From Flavobacterium psychrophilum (GTDB lineage: Bacteria; Bacteroidota; Bacteroidia; Flavobacteriales; Flavobacteriaceae): 64,000 nt of DNA. The stretch is taken from the NCBI GenBank assembly GCA_945874225.1, contig CAMCFT010000001.1, forward strand, positions 124,001 to 188,000, written 5' to 3'. Every line of letters starts with the position of its first letter. Positions within the stretch are counted from its first letter, which is position 1. Below, one piece after another: positions 31,980 to 40,963 of this stretch. Below the pieces are notes generated by a model, which saw nothing but the letters and a program-made list of their open reading frames with translations, made no database searches and was not told where the DNA came from. A program made the position numbers and the translations under genes.

Positions 31980-33012
31980 TTTTTTCTTCGTTAAATAAAT
32001 TCATCTTTTGAACCCATTTTGTCTTTCTTTCCAATAGGAAAATATCCAAAAACAAAAAGGCAAAAGCAAAACCCAAAAACCATTGAAATTGCGATTGAAA
32101 ATCCGCCATTTGCGTTGATTCAAATTCGGTTTTTTGAATATTATTGAGTGCGTTTTTTATGTAATCAAGCACTTGTTTTGTATTATTTCCATCAACATAT
32201 CCGCCTTTTGTGGCTTTGGCAATGGTGGTTAATCCTTCCTTATTTAGTTTTGTAATAACCACTTCATTGTTGTTGTCTCTTTTAAAACTTTCGATAACTC
32301 CATTAACTCTCAAAGGAATTGTGCTTCCTTTTTCAGTTCCTACTCCAATGGTGATGATTTTCATTCCCAACTTATTCGCTTCTTCGGCTGCATCTTCAGC
32401 ACCTTCAGAATGGTCTTCACCGTCAGAAATCATAATCAATAATTTACTGGTTTTGCTTTTGTCGTCAAAATAAGTTGCCGACAATTTTATGGCTTCGTCC
32501 AGCGAAGTTCCTTGCGAAGAAACGATATCCGTATTCATACTTTGAAGGAACATTTTTGCCACGCTGTAATCCGTGGTTATCGGTAAAACCGGGAATGCAC
32601 TTGCTGCATAAGCCACGATTCCTATTCTGTCATTGCCCAGTTGATTGATTATTTGCGAAACAATTTGTTTGCTTTTTTCCAATCGGTTTGGTGCAACGTC
32701 TTCGGCGAGCATACTTTTAGAAACGTCCATTGCAAAAACAATGTCAATTCCTTCTCGTTTTACGGTTTCCATTTTAGTGCCAATTTTTGGATTTACCAAT
32801 CCTAAAACCAGGCCAACTAACGCCAAAAGTATTACAACCAACTTCAAAATAGGTTTGAAAACTGATTTTTCGGGACTTAATTTCTTTACCATTTCTAAAT
32901 CACCAAATTCTCGCTGTTTTTTTCTTTTCCAATATTGATTGTATAGAAAAAGCAGCACAAAAAATGGTACTATAAAAAGAAGGTATAAATATTTTGATTC
33001 GTCTAATTCCAT
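31969..33012 (-). CDS. batB: BatB: VWA-domain membrane protein
   Basis: 347 residues: two N-terminal hydrophobic segments (about 8-24 and 55-72), a von Willebrand factor A domain with the MIDAS motif AMDVSKSMLAEDV (DxSxS) and ISDGEDHSEGAEDA, and a C-terminal membrane helix near 313-331. Fits BatB. The final residues KSPS and the stop are encoded by a GC-rich repeat, so the gene end has been replaced or extended. It is separated from batA by a GxxExxY gene. Confidence 0.9.
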   Translation of the reverse strand: MELDESKYLYLLFIVPFFVLLFLYNQYWKRKKQREFGDLEMVKKLSPEKSVFKPILKLVVILLALVGLVLGLVNPKIGTKMETVKREGIDIVFAMDVSKSMLAEDVAPNRLEKSKQIVSQIINQLGNDRIGIVAYAASAFPVLPITTDYSVAKMFLQSMNTDIVSSQGTSLDEAIKLSATYFDDKSKTSKLLIMISDGEDHSEGAEDAAEEANKLGMKIITIGVGTEKGSTIPLRVNGVIESFKRDNNNEVVITKLNKEGLTTIAKATKGGYVDGNNTKQVLDYIKNALNNIQKTEFESTQMADFQSQFQWFLGFAFAFLFLDIFLLERKTKWVQKMNLFNEEKSPS

Positions 33013-33013
33013 T

Positions 33014-33538
33014 TTTATTTAACCACGAAGGGCACTAAGTTTTTTCACTAAGTTCACAAAATTAATTGCAAACTGTATTTATAATGTTCCGTTTATTACT
33101 CTTTTAACACCGTTTTTTAATAAATCAACATTGAAATTAATTAATAATCCTAATTTACAATTTGATAATCTTAGGTAAGTTAACAATTGTGCCAGATGAA
33201 CATCATTCAAGGATTCAACTGATTTAATCTCAACTATAAATTTATCTTCAACAATAATATCAATTCTATATCCTGCATCTAGCTTCACTTCTTCATAAAC
33301 TAGAGGCAATTGTTTTTGTTTTTCAACTTTTAAATTATACTTCTTTAGCTCATAAAACATACATTCTTCATAAGCACTTTCTAATAAACCTGGACCCAAA
33401 ATTCTATGGATTTTCAATGCACTTTCAAAAACAATCTTTGATATATCATTCTCACTCATATTTACTTTAGTCTTTTATATCGTTTGCTTTGTGCTCTTTG
33501 CGTATTCCTTGTGTCCTTTGTGTCTAAGTTTAAATAAA
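33014..33538. repeat. Putative insert bounded by 9-bp inverted repeats
   Basis: TTTATTTAA at 33014-33022 and its complement at 33530-33538 bound a segment that carries the GxxExxY gene. Just inside both ends are CACAAAG/CACTAAG-type purine-rich repeats (33023-33060 and 33488-33528). The segment fills the whole batA-batB gap. The 9-bp ends are AT-rich and could be chance. No flanking target duplication was found. Confidence 0.4.
33079..33459 (-). CDS. GxxExxY-family protein
   Basis: 126 residues with the motif that names the family, GLLESAYEECM (GxxExxY, about 22-32), preceded by KIHRILGPG. The C-terminal core IDIIVEDKFIVEIKSVESLNDVHLAQLLTYLRL resembles a PD-(D/E)xK-like nuclease fold: an Asp and an ExK in adjacent strands. 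The biological role of the family is unknown. It interrupts the bat cluster between batA and batB and looks like a passenger gene, not a Bat component. Confidence 0.93.
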   Translation of the reverse strand: MSENDISKIVFESALKIHRILGPGLLESAYEECMFYELKKYNLKVEKQKQLPLVYEEVKLDAGYRIDIIVEDKFIVEIKSVESLNDVHLAQLLTYLRLSNCKLGLLINFNVDLLKNGVKRVINGTL

Positions 33539-34531
33539 ACTTCTGTAAACCGTGTTTCGTAATCCTAATTCAACCAAAATTAAAAATCCTGCCAACCATA
33601 CAAACGGTCTGAATTTTTCGTCATAATCATAGAATCTTAATTCTTTGATTTCTGAGGTTTCCAGTTTATTGATAGAAGCATAAATTTCGGCTAATTTGCT
33701 GTTGCTGGTTGCTCTGAAATATTGTCCATCGGTTTTTCTGGCAATAGTTTTTAATAATTGTTCGTCAATTTCTACCTTCATCATTTGGAATAAAATCTGT
33801 CCGCTAGGCGTCATTTGGTATGGAAAATCTGCCATTCCGTTTGTTCCAATTCCTACAGTATATACTTTTATTCCGTATTGTTTAGCAATATCCGCAGCGG
33901 TTTCCGGCTCAATAAATCCTGCGTTATTTACACCATCGGTCAAAAGAATAATCACTTTGCTTTTGGCTTTACTGTCTTTTAGTCTGTTTACGGCTGTTGC
34001 CAATCCCATTCCTATTCCTGTTCCGTCTTGCAAAACCATGTCGTATTTTATCGCTTTTATCGCTTCGAGCACAACTGCTTTGTCACTTGTTACGGGAGTT
34101 TTTGTATACGCTTCAGAAGCATAAAGTACCAATCCAATTCTGTCATTTGGTCTTTCTTCTACGAAATCAGCAGCAACATCTTTCAACGCTTCCATTCGAT
34201 TTGGTTTCAAATCTTTAGCAAGCATACTTCCCGAAACGTCTATTGCCATAACAATATCAATTCCTCTGGTCGTTTTTGTTTGATTGCTTATGTCAACTGT
34301 TCTTGGCCTTGCCATCGCAACAATTAACGAGCTTAGCGCCAATATTCTCAAAACATTCAAAAGCGGTTTTAGTCTTGCCAAAAGCGAATTTGAACCCTTG
34401 AACCCTTGGGTTGAACTTATCTTCAAACTTGCCGATTGTTGGTTTCTTTTCCAAAATAACCAAGCACCAGCAATTGGAATCAGAAGAAACAGCCAAAAAA
34501 ACTCTGGATTTAAAAAACTTAATTTTTCCAT
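33530..34531 (-). CDS. batA: BatA: VWA-domain membrane protein
   Basis: 333 residues: N-terminal membrane helices (about 10-27 and 55-72), a VWA domain with MIDAS AIDVSGSMLAKDL and LLTDGVNNAGF, and a C-terminal helix (FVWLAGFLILVELGL). Fits BatA and is paralogous to BatB. The ATG overlaps the stop of the upstream BatD-like gene (TAATG). Confidence 0.92.
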   Translation of the reverse strand: MEKLSFLNPEFFWLFLLIPIAGAWLFWKRNQQSASLKISSTQGFKGSNSLLARLKPLLNVLRILALSSLIVAMARPRTVDISNQTKTTRGIDIVMAIDVSGSMLAKDLKPNRMEALKDVAADFVEERPNDRIGLVLYASEAYTKTPVTSDKAVVLEAIKAIKYDMVLQDGTGIGMGLATAVNRLKDSKAKSKVIILLTDGVNNAGFIEPETAADIAKQYGIKVYTVGIGTNGMADFPYQMTPSGQILFQMMKVEIDEQLLKTIARKTDGQYFRATSNSKLAEIYASINKLETSEIKELRFYDYDEKFRPFVWLAGFLILVELGLRNTVYRSFI

Positions 34532-36156
34532 TATTGTTTGGTGTTTTGAAGTTCGACAGAGCTTAAAATTCGGTCTGAAATTTCATTGGCATATTTATCA
34601 CCTTCTTCGTGAACGATAATAATTTGCTGCAATCCGCCTTCCTGACCAAAGATTAAAACTTCATAATATAATTTTGTGCTGTTTTGATTTTCACCATCAA
34701 TTTTCGAGAAAGTTCCGTAACCTTTGATTCCTTTGATTCCTTCTTTGGTCTCAAAATCTTCTTGTTTTACAATCATATTTTGCGCTCCTTGAGATTCCAT
34801 AGATTGCAAGGCTCCATCCAATGATTTTGATAAATCAATCTGCGTATCCTGCTTGTAATGTATGGTAGAAACCATAATGTAAAAATTGTTACTCAGGCTT
34901 CCATAAGCAAAAGATTGCATTTCTTTAATCAAAGCCATTCCGTTTTTAGGCAATGTTTTAGTCAAATCAATTCTTTTGAGCACTTTTGGTGTTTCAACTC
35001 TCACACTCGGATTTCCGTATTCACTTTTTATCCATTCTCCTTCTAATAATTCTTTTGATGAATTTCCAAAAACGTTATCTATTACATAATCGAATCCTTT
35101 GGTCATAATAAAATAACTTGTTGTTGTGAAAAGCAACAGAAATACGGAAACAGCTGTGATAAGAATACGTTTGTTGCGTCGTTTTTTTAATTCTCTTTTC
35201 AATTGTTCCTGACGCTGCATTTCGTTAAGCAACATTTCATCTGCATTTTCAACTACTACCGGAATGGATTTATCCAAAGTAACAATTGCTCTTTCTATTT
35301 TTTTTCGGTCTTCGGTAATTTCGAAATCCAATGGTTTTGATTTGGCGAATTTTACTAAATCCGCTTGTTTTAAAACCACAAAAAGGCTGTTGATTGTTTC
35401 TTTCGAAAGCTTCATTTTCTTTTTCAGAGAAGCCGTTTTCAATCCTTCAATCAGTTCTGAAGTGGTGCTTTCCATTGCTGGAATATCAATGGCTTCTTCA
35501 ATATAATTTCTAACAATATCTGTCAATTCACTATAATACGCTTTGACTTCTCCGTGTTGCCAAAGCTCCTTCATTTCCAAATTATTCAGTAAAGTTGTGG
35601 CTTTTTCTATTGGAGTTTTATAAATTTCTTCTTCTATTTTCTCCTTTTGCCTTTTTTTGATGTACCAATAAACCAATGCTCCAAAACCGGCAATCAGCAA
35701 TAAAACCAAAAGATATTTCCACCAATCGCCAATTCCTTCATTTGCAGGAACAATATCCTTGATGTCGTACATTTTTTGTTTCAACGTATCCACGAGAACA
35801 TTTGCAACCTCAACTTTAATCGAATCTGATAAAAAAGCTTTGTTGTTGATTAAAATCTTTATACTTGGAATGGTGTATTTTCCAGAATCAAATTGGGTCA
35901 AACCGTATTTTTTGATTAATTCGTAACGGTCATTCTTTCTGATAGTATCAATTGGGTATGACTGAATTACTTCAAGAGCGCCAAAGCTTTTTGCGTTAGG
36001 AAACACCACTTTCGACAAAGTATCGACATTGGTTTTTAACGTTAGTTTGAACTCGGCACCAATTTTATTTTTGGTAGTATCAATGCTTGTTGTCACTTGT
36101 TTTTGTTGAGCAAAAACAGCGGTGGTAAGAAGTAAGTATAGTATTAATTTTTTCAT
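34531..36156 (-). CDS. BatD-like periplasmic/membrane protein of the Bat cluster
   Basis: 541 residues: signal peptide (1-16), a periplasmic Ig-like domain (about 20-125, KNKIGAEFKLTLKTNVDTLSKVVF), a membrane helix near 147-167 (WWKYLLVLLLIAGFGALVYWYI), a cytoplasmic helical region (IEKATTLLNNLEMKELWQHGEVKAYYSEL), a second membrane helix near 330-350 and a C-terminal domain (about 375-541) resembling secreted beta-rich domains. The cytoplasmic part is like the DUF4381/BatD-tail proteins found between DUF58 and batA genes. Function unknown; it is coupled to batA. Confidence 0.8.
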   Translation of the reverse strand: MKKLILYLLLTTAVFAQQKQVTTSIDTTKNKIGAEFKLTLKTNVDTLSKVVFPNAKSFGALEVIQSYPIDTIRKNDRYELIKKYGLTQFDSGKYTIPSIKILINNKAFLSDSIKVEVANVLVDTLKQKMYDIKDIVPANEGIGDWWKYLLVLLLIAGFGALVYWYIKKRQKEKIEEEIYKTPIEKATTLLNNLEMKELWQHGEVKAYYSELTDIVRNYIEEAIDIPAMESTTSELIEGLKTASLKKKMKLSKETINSLFVVLKQADLVKFAKSKPLDFEITEDRKKIERAIVTLDKSIPVVVENADEMLLNEMQRQEQLKRELKKRRNKRILITAVSVFLLLFTTTSYFIMTKGFDYVIDNVFGNSSKELLEGEWIKSEYGNPSVRVETPKVLKRIDLTKTLPKNGMALIKEMQSFAYGSLSNNFYIMVSTIHYKQDTQIDLSKSLDGALQSMESQGAQNMIVKQEDFETKEGIKGIKGYGTFSKIDGENQNSTKLYYEVLIFGQEGGLQQIIIVHEEGDKYANEISDRILSSVELQNTKQ

Positions 36157-36190
36157 TCTTTATTTTGACAAACTTTTGATTTTTGATTGA

Positions 36191-36215
36191 AGATTAACGA
36201 TTTTTGATTTCAGAT
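36191..36215 (+). repeat. Left 25-bp inverted repeat flanking the four-helix-bundle gene
   Basis: Core AGATTAACGATTTTTG. It is the perfect reverse complement of 36649-36673 and of a third copy at 36714-36738. It lies 35 bp past the stop of the four-helix-bundle gene. Confidence 0.85.
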
Positions 36216-36249
36216 GTCTCTCGAAAATATTGAATCTCCTATTTCAAAA

Positions 36250-36609
36250 TCATTTCATATTTGTTTTAGCGGTTTTTATACTTGACACAAAAATTGAAAT
36301 CAATTCATTGGCTTCCGTTTTTGCAATCGATAAATTATTTGAATCCGTCGTTAAATTTGCTTTTTCTATAATTTTTAAACAAACAAAACTTTCTCTTAAT
36401 TCTTTTAAACAAACTCCCATTTTATGAATGAAATCTTTGCTGCTTTCGGCACTTTGAGCTTCTCCATAATTTAAAGCTGGAGATGTTCCTGAACGAATAA
36501 TTTGCCCAGATAGATGATTTCCAGCATAGTTTTTTTCAAATTTACTCGCAACAATTATTATTGTTGCCGCAAAGTCTATCAATCTATTTTCTAATTCTTG
36601 TTTATTCAC
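36250..36609 (-). CDS. Four-helix-bundle protein (23S rRNA intervening-sequence type)
   Basis: 119 residues with the family pattern: ENRLIDFAATIIIVASKFEKNYAGNHLSGQIIRSGTSPALNYGEAQSAES, then FIHKMGVCLKELRESFVCLKIIEKANL. The family includes proteins encoded within 23S rRNA intervening sequences, and free-standing copies are frequent in Bacteroidota; function unknown. The start is GTG at 36609. A perfect 25-bp inverted repeat flanks the gene, which interrupts the DUF58-batA part of the bat cluster, suggesting a small mobile or passenger unit. Confidence 0.92.
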   Translation of the reverse strand: MNKQELENRLIDFAATIIIVASKFEKNYAGNHLSGQIIRSGTSPALNYGEAQSAESSKDFIHKMGVCLKELRESFVCLKIIEKANLTTDSNNLSIAKTEANELISIFVSSIKTAKTNMK

Positions 36610-36648
36610 TTTCTATCTTAAAATATTTATTTTTCCATTCAAACAAAA

Positions 36649-36738
36649 ATCTGAAATCAAAAATCGTTAATCTAAAATCTAAAATCAACCTCTCAACTCT
36701 CCATTTCAACCAAATCTGAAATCAAAAATCGTTAATCT
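36649..36738 (-). repeat. Right inverted repeat and its tandem copy
   Basis: Copies at 36649-36673 and 36714-36738 are identical over 25 bp (27 bp if the two preceding bases are counted, 36647 and 36712). Both are inverted relative to 36191-36215. The sequence between them is TCTAAAATC/AACTC-type AT-rich repeats. Confidence 0.85.
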
Positions 36739-36752
36739 GAACTCAAAAATCT

Positions 36753-37616
36753 TTATCTCGATTTAAAATAGCCCAATAATTTTGTTACATAACTTTCGTC
36801 AACTCTAGTATTTACAACTCCAGCTCCCGATTTGCTAAATGTTTCCTTGAAATATTTTACTTTTTCGTTATAGTATTTTTCATAATTGATTCGCACCGAT
36901 TTTGAACCTGTATTAATCAACTGTGTTTCGCCAGTTTCGGCATCAAGCATAGAAACCATTCCTAGATTTGGCATTTTTTCTTCGCGAATGTCATACACTC
37001 GAATGCCGGTAATATCGTGTTTTTTCGAAGCTATTTTCAATGTATGTTCGTAATCTTCAGAAATGAAATCAGAAATCACAAACACAATAGCTTTCTTTTT
37101 TTGAGTACTTGACAAGAATTTTAAAGCTTGAGCAATGTCTGTTTTGTGGCTTTTAGGCTCGAATTCTATCAATTCTCGAATGATTCTCAAAACATGTGAA
37201 CGTCCTTTTTTTGGCGGAATGTATAATTCGATTTGGTCCGAAAACAAAATCAAGCCAATTTTATCGTTGTTTTGTGTTGCTGAAAAAGCCATTGTTGCGG
37301 CAATTTCCGTAACGATGTCTTTTTTGAATTGGTTTTTAGAACCAAAACTTTCTGATCCCGAAATGTCGACCATCAACATCATTGTCAATTCACGTTCTTC
37401 CTCGAAAACTTTGACGTGTGCCTCATTATAACGAGCCGTCACATTCCAGTCAATCGCACGAATGTCGTCACCATATTGATACGGACGCACTTCGCTAAAA
37501 GTCATTCCGCGTCCTTTGAACGACGTATGATATTCTCCCGAAAAGATATGATCGCTCAATCTTCGGGTTTTGATTTCTATTTTTCGTACTTTTTTTAAGA
37601 GGTCTTTTGTTTCCAT
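36753..37616 (-). CDS. DUF58-domain protein of the MoxR/Bat cluster
   Basis: 287 residues from ATG 37616; an upstream in-frame start at 37667 would add 17 residues read from the simple repeat TTGGTTGTT and is rejected. The DUF58 motif SEVRPYQYGDDIRAIDWNVTARY is present (about 45-67), followed by a VWA-like fold with MVDISGSESFG. DUF58 proteins accompany MoxR ATPases and VWA proteins in chaperone-like assemblies. It lies 77 bp downstream of moxR. Confidence 0.93.
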   Translation of the reverse strand: METKDLLKKVRKIEIKTRRLSDHIFSGEYHTSFKGRGMTFSEVRPYQYGDDIRAIDWNVTARYNEAHVKVFEEERELTMMLMVDISGSESFGSKNQFKKDIVTEIAATMAFSATQNNDKIGLILFSDQIELYIPPKKGRSHVLRIIRELIEFEPKSHKTDIAQALKFLSSTQKKKAIVFVISDFISEDYEHTLKIASKKHDITGIRVYDIREEKMPNLGMVSMLDAETGETQLINTGSKSVRINYEKYYNEKVKYFKETFSKSGAGVVNTRVDESYVTKLLGYFKSR

Positions 37617-37692
37617 TTCTTGTGGTTGTTGGTTGTTGGTTGTTCGTTGTTGGTAAAACACCATCAACTATCAACCAAAAACTATCAACTTA

Positions 37693-38697
37693 TTAAGGTA
37701 CTTCAATCTCGTTTACGATTTTGTTGATGATGTCAACCGAAGTAATGTTTTCGGCTTCAGCCTCATAAGTAAGTCCAATTCTGTGACGCAATACATCGTG
37801 AACCACTGCGCGAACATCTTCCGGAATTACATAACCACGACGTTTGATAAAGGCATAACATTTTGCTGCATTGGCAAGATTAATACTTCCACGTGGCGAA
37901 GCTCCAAAACTGATTAGCGGTTTCAAATCGGCCAATTTGTATTTCTCTGGATAACGAGTGGCGAATACAATATCAAGAATATATTTTTCAATTTTTTCGT
38001 CCATATAAACTTCACGAACGGCTTCTTGCGCACGCAAAATTTGTTCTACTGAAACTACTGGATTTACTTTTTCGTAATTTCCTTTTAAGTTTTGACGTAC
38101 TACCATTCTCTCATCTTCCATTTTTGGATAATCAATCACGGTTTTCAACATAAAACGATCGACTTGCGCTTCTGGCAAAGGATAAGTTCCTTCTTGTTCG
38201 ATTGGATTTTGAGTTGCTAAAACTAAAAACGGCTTGTCTAATTTGAAAGTGGTGTCGCCAATAGTGACTTGTTTTTCCTGCATCGCTTCCAATAATGCAG
38301 ATTGCACTTTGGCCGGAGCACGATTAATCTCGTCTGCAAGAACGAAATTGGCGAAAATGGGTCCTTTTTTTATGGAAAACTCATTGGCTTTAATGTTGTA
38401 AATCATTGTTCCCACAACATCGGCAGGCAATAAATCCGGAGTAAACTGAATTCTGCTGAATGAACCGTGAACGGCTTGCGCCAAAGTATTTATCGCTAAT
38501 GTTTTAGCTAATCCCGGAACACCTTCAAGCAAGATATGTCCCTGTCCTAAAAGTCCGATTAATAATCGCTCAATCATATGTTTTTGACCCACGATTACCT
38601 TATTCATTTCCATAGTAAGCAAATCGATAAAAGCACTTTCTCTTTCTATTTTTTCATTGATTGCCCTAATGTCCAAAGTCGTTGTATTTTCTTCCAT
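37693..38697 (-). CDS. MoxR-family AAA+ ATPase
   Basis: 334 residues. Walker A GVPGLAKT (about 59-66), Walker B LADEINRAPAKVQSALLEAMQEKQVT, sensor 1 LATQNPIEQEGTYPLPEAQVDRF and a C-terminal AAA lid. MoxR ATPases act with VWA-domain partners in maturation or stress functions, and the partners here are encoded downstream (DUF58, BatA, BatB). It is the first gene of the cluster. The gap to the divergent aldo/keto reductase (38698-38910) has no obvious -7 match; TCAATTTG on the minus strand near 38750 is one mismatch away. Confidence 0.95.
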   Translation of the reverse strand: MEENTTTLDIRAINEKIERESAFIDLLTMEMNKVIVGQKHMIERLLIGLLGQGHILLEGVPGLAKTLAINTLAQAVHGSFSRIQFTPDLLPADVVGTMIYNIKANEFSIKKGPIFANFVLADEINRAPAKVQSALLEAMQEKQVTIGDTTFKLDKPFLVLATQNPIEQEGTYPLPEAQVDRFMLKTVIDYPKMEDERMVVRQNLKGNYEKVNPVVSVEQILRAQEAVREVYMDEKIEKYILDIVFATRYPEKYKLADLKPLISFGASPRGSINLANAAKCYAFIKRRGYVIPEDVRAVVHDVLRHRIGLTYEAEAENITSVDIINKIVNEIEVP

Positions 38698-38910
38698 TTT
38701 CGTATTTTAATTACTATAAATTGTGTTCATTATTTTTGACGGTGCAAATTGAATTTTTTTTTAGAAGTACGATGTTAAAAAATGGTTAAAACTTCTCACA
38801 AACACTGAATTTTAAGGATGATTTGTGATAGTATTTTCATAATTTTAAAGTTTCTAATAAAAACGCCTTAAAAATGAATATTCTTAAAAATTAATCAACA
38901 AAATGAAATT

Positions 38911-39783
38911 ATGAAAAAAACACCTTTTTCCAAGATAATTGCCGGTACTATGACGTGGGGTTATTGGGGCAAAAATCTGAATAAAAACCAGATGATTGAA
39001 CTAATGAATTCTTGTATTGAAACCGGGATTACAACATTTGATCATGCCGATATTTATGGCGGTTACACCACCGAATCAGCTTTTGGAAACGCTTTTAGCG
39101 AAAGCCAAATCGACAGAAAAAAAATACAAATAATTTCGAAATGTGGCATTCAATTACCCTCAGAAAATAGAAATACTAAAATTCACCATTACAACTATTC
39201 GAAAGAGCATATTATTTGGTCAGCAGAACAATCGCTTAAAAATTTGAAAACTGATTATTTGGATTTGTTTTTATTGCACAGACCAAGCCCATTAATGCAA
39301 GTTGACGAGATTGCCGAAGCCATTGAAAAGCTTAAAGCCGAAGGGAAAATTCTGGATTTTGGTGTTTCGAATTTTACTCCAAGTCAAACTGATTTAATTC
39401 AGACAAAATTGAAAATAAATTATAACCAAATTGAGTTTTCTGCTACCCATTTTGAACCTATGCTCGACGGAAGTTTAGACTATATGCAAGCACACAACAT
39501 TAAGCCATTGTGCTGGTCTCCAATGGGAAGTGTTTTCAAAAAAATCGATGAGAAATCGGTTCGAGTTAAAAAATTGGCAACGAAACTTTCAACAAAATAC
39601 AATGTCGAGGTTGATGTATTACTTCTCGCCTGGATTTTGAAACATCCAGCTGGAATTATACCCGTTTTTGGTACAGCTGACAAAAAAAGAATTGCTAATT
39701 TAATGAAAGCGACAGAAGTTAATCTGGAATTAGAAGATTGGTTTGCTTTTTGGACGGAAAGTGCCGGGAATCCAATCCCTTAA
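38911..39783 (+). CDS. Aldo/keto reductase
   Basis: 290 residues with the family tetrad: Asp and Tyr in DHADIYGGYTTESAFG, Lys in IQIISKCGI, His in LDLFLLHRPSPLM. The C-terminal NADPH-binding segment includes GIIPVFGTADKKRIANLM. It most resembles oxidoreductases of the YdhF type, short and cytosolic. Substrate unknown. It is followed closely by the AlbA-type gene (20 bp from the stop to its ATG). Confidence 0.92.
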   Translation: MKKTPFSKIIAGTMTWGYWGKNLNKNQMIELMNSCIETGITTFDHADIYGGYTTESAFGNAFSESQIDRKKIQIISKCGIQLPSENRNTKIHHYNYSKEHIIWSAEQSLKNLKTDYLDLFLLHRPSPLMQVDEIAEAIEKLKAEGKILDFGVSNFTPSQTDLIQTKLKINYNQIEFSATHFEPMLDGSLDYMQAHNIKPLCWSPMGSVFKKIDEKSVRVKKLATKLSTKYNVEVDVLLLAWILKHPAGIIPVFGTADKKRIANLMKATEVNLELEDWFAFWTESAGNPIP

Positions 39784-39803
39784 AAGATTTCAGATTTAAA
39801 AAA

Positions 39804-40943
39804 ATGATTAATAAACGTCTTTTAATTAAAAACCTCCTAGCTCACAATGATGAGAGCAGTTTTTATGACAAAAAACGGCAGTTGAATTTGCATACTCGTG
39901 AGGGAAAAGCAAAGTTTTTGAAACACATTTGTGCCTTATCCAATTCGAATCCGGCGAATAATTCCTATATCGTTGTTGGTGTGGAAGACCACGATAACGA
40001 GATTGTAGGTGATGATTTTTTTGATGACAGTCACATTCAGAATCTGGTAAATGCTTATCTCGAAAATCCACCGAAAATTCAATACGAAAACGTGCCTTTT
40101 CCTAATTTGCCTAAAGATAAAGTCATCGGATTGGTGTCTATAAAGGCCAAAAGCAAGACGTCACATTTCAAAAAAGGAATCCATACGATTCCTGCCAAAA
40201 GTATTTTTATACGTCGGGGAAGCAACACCGTTCCAGTTGAAGGGGAAGTTGAAAAAAATTATCAAAATACGGAAACCGTCATTGGTATTGAAAATAATTC
40301 CAGAAACAGCATTGGATACACACTTGATGGTGTGATTGATTTTATGAATTTTCGGCACAAAGATATGATGCCAAAATACAAGGTTTTCAAGGAATTATTT
40401 GTCATTTGCTGGGCTGGTGTTCCTAAAAAATCACGAGATAAAACTTTTCTTTCTCGTGTTGATATTGAGCTGATAAACGAGCAAATTAAGCTTTTTTATT
40501 CAGCTCAGGATGTGGTGACGATAACTTTTGATGAAGATTCTTTTACGATTATTGAATATGTTCCTTTGGGTTTGAATGACAAAACGAGTTATTATCCTTT
40601 AGAGAAACAAACTATCCATTTTCACGATAATGGTTATTATAAAATTGACCGGGAAATCCTTTTTCAACCACCAGAATTCAACCGAAAAATGTTGTTTCAT
40701 ATTTATAACTCCAATATTTCTTTGCTCAATAAACTCCAAAAAGGACTTTCATTGACGCAACGGGAACAAAAAGATTTAGAGAATTTACCTTCGACATTTA
40801 TGATTTGTTACCTCAACGGATTTGAAGATGCCAAGCAAAAATTGATTGACGCAAAATCACTTTTGAAACCTTTCACTTCTGTATATTTGTCGTTTAAAGA
40901 AGCACTACGGATCTTGAGGAAGATGAAGTATGATGTGCAGTAG
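39804..40943 (+). CDS. AlbA_2/Schlafen-like putative ATP-binding protein
   Basis: 379 residues from ATG 39804. The frame extends upstream to 39738, but that part overlaps the aldo/keto reductase gene. The N-terminal region (about 20-150) has the AlbA_2 pattern: KFLKHICALSNSNPANNSYIVVGVEDHDNEIVGDDFFDD, later IFIRRGSNTVPVEGE. The rest is not recognised. AlbA_2 domains occur in transcription regulators and in defence-related Schlafen-like proteins. The metallophosphoesterase gene follows after 20 bp, so they likely form an operon. Confidence 0.8.
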   Translation: MINKRLLIKNLLAHNDESSFYDKKRQLNLHTREGKAKFLKHICALSNSNPANNSYIVVGVEDHDNEIVGDDFFDDSHIQNLVNAYLENPPKIQYENVPFPNLPKDKVIGLVSIKAKSKTSHFKKGIHTIPAKSIFIRRGSNTVPVEGEVEKNYQNTETVIGIENNSRNSIGYTLDGVIDFMNFRHKDMMPKYKVFKELFVICWAGVPKKSRDKTFLSRVDIELINEQIKLFYSAQDVVTITFDEDSFTIIEYVPLGLNDKTSYYPLEKQTIHFHDNGYYKIDREILFQPPEFNRKMLFHIYNSNISLLNKLQKGLSLTQREQKDLENLPSTFMICYLNGFEDAKQKLIDAKSLLKPFTSVYLSFKEALRILRKMKYDVQ

Positions 40944-40963
40944 AAAAAAACAAACAAAATAGA

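Noticed and set aside
33079..33459. GxxExxY gene as a toxin of a toxin-antitoxin pair
   Set aside because: No partner gene adjacent; neighbours are bat genes.
33696..34327. Several plus-strand frames opposite batA
   Set aside because: They mirror the conserved VWA coding sequence; no start signals or domains.
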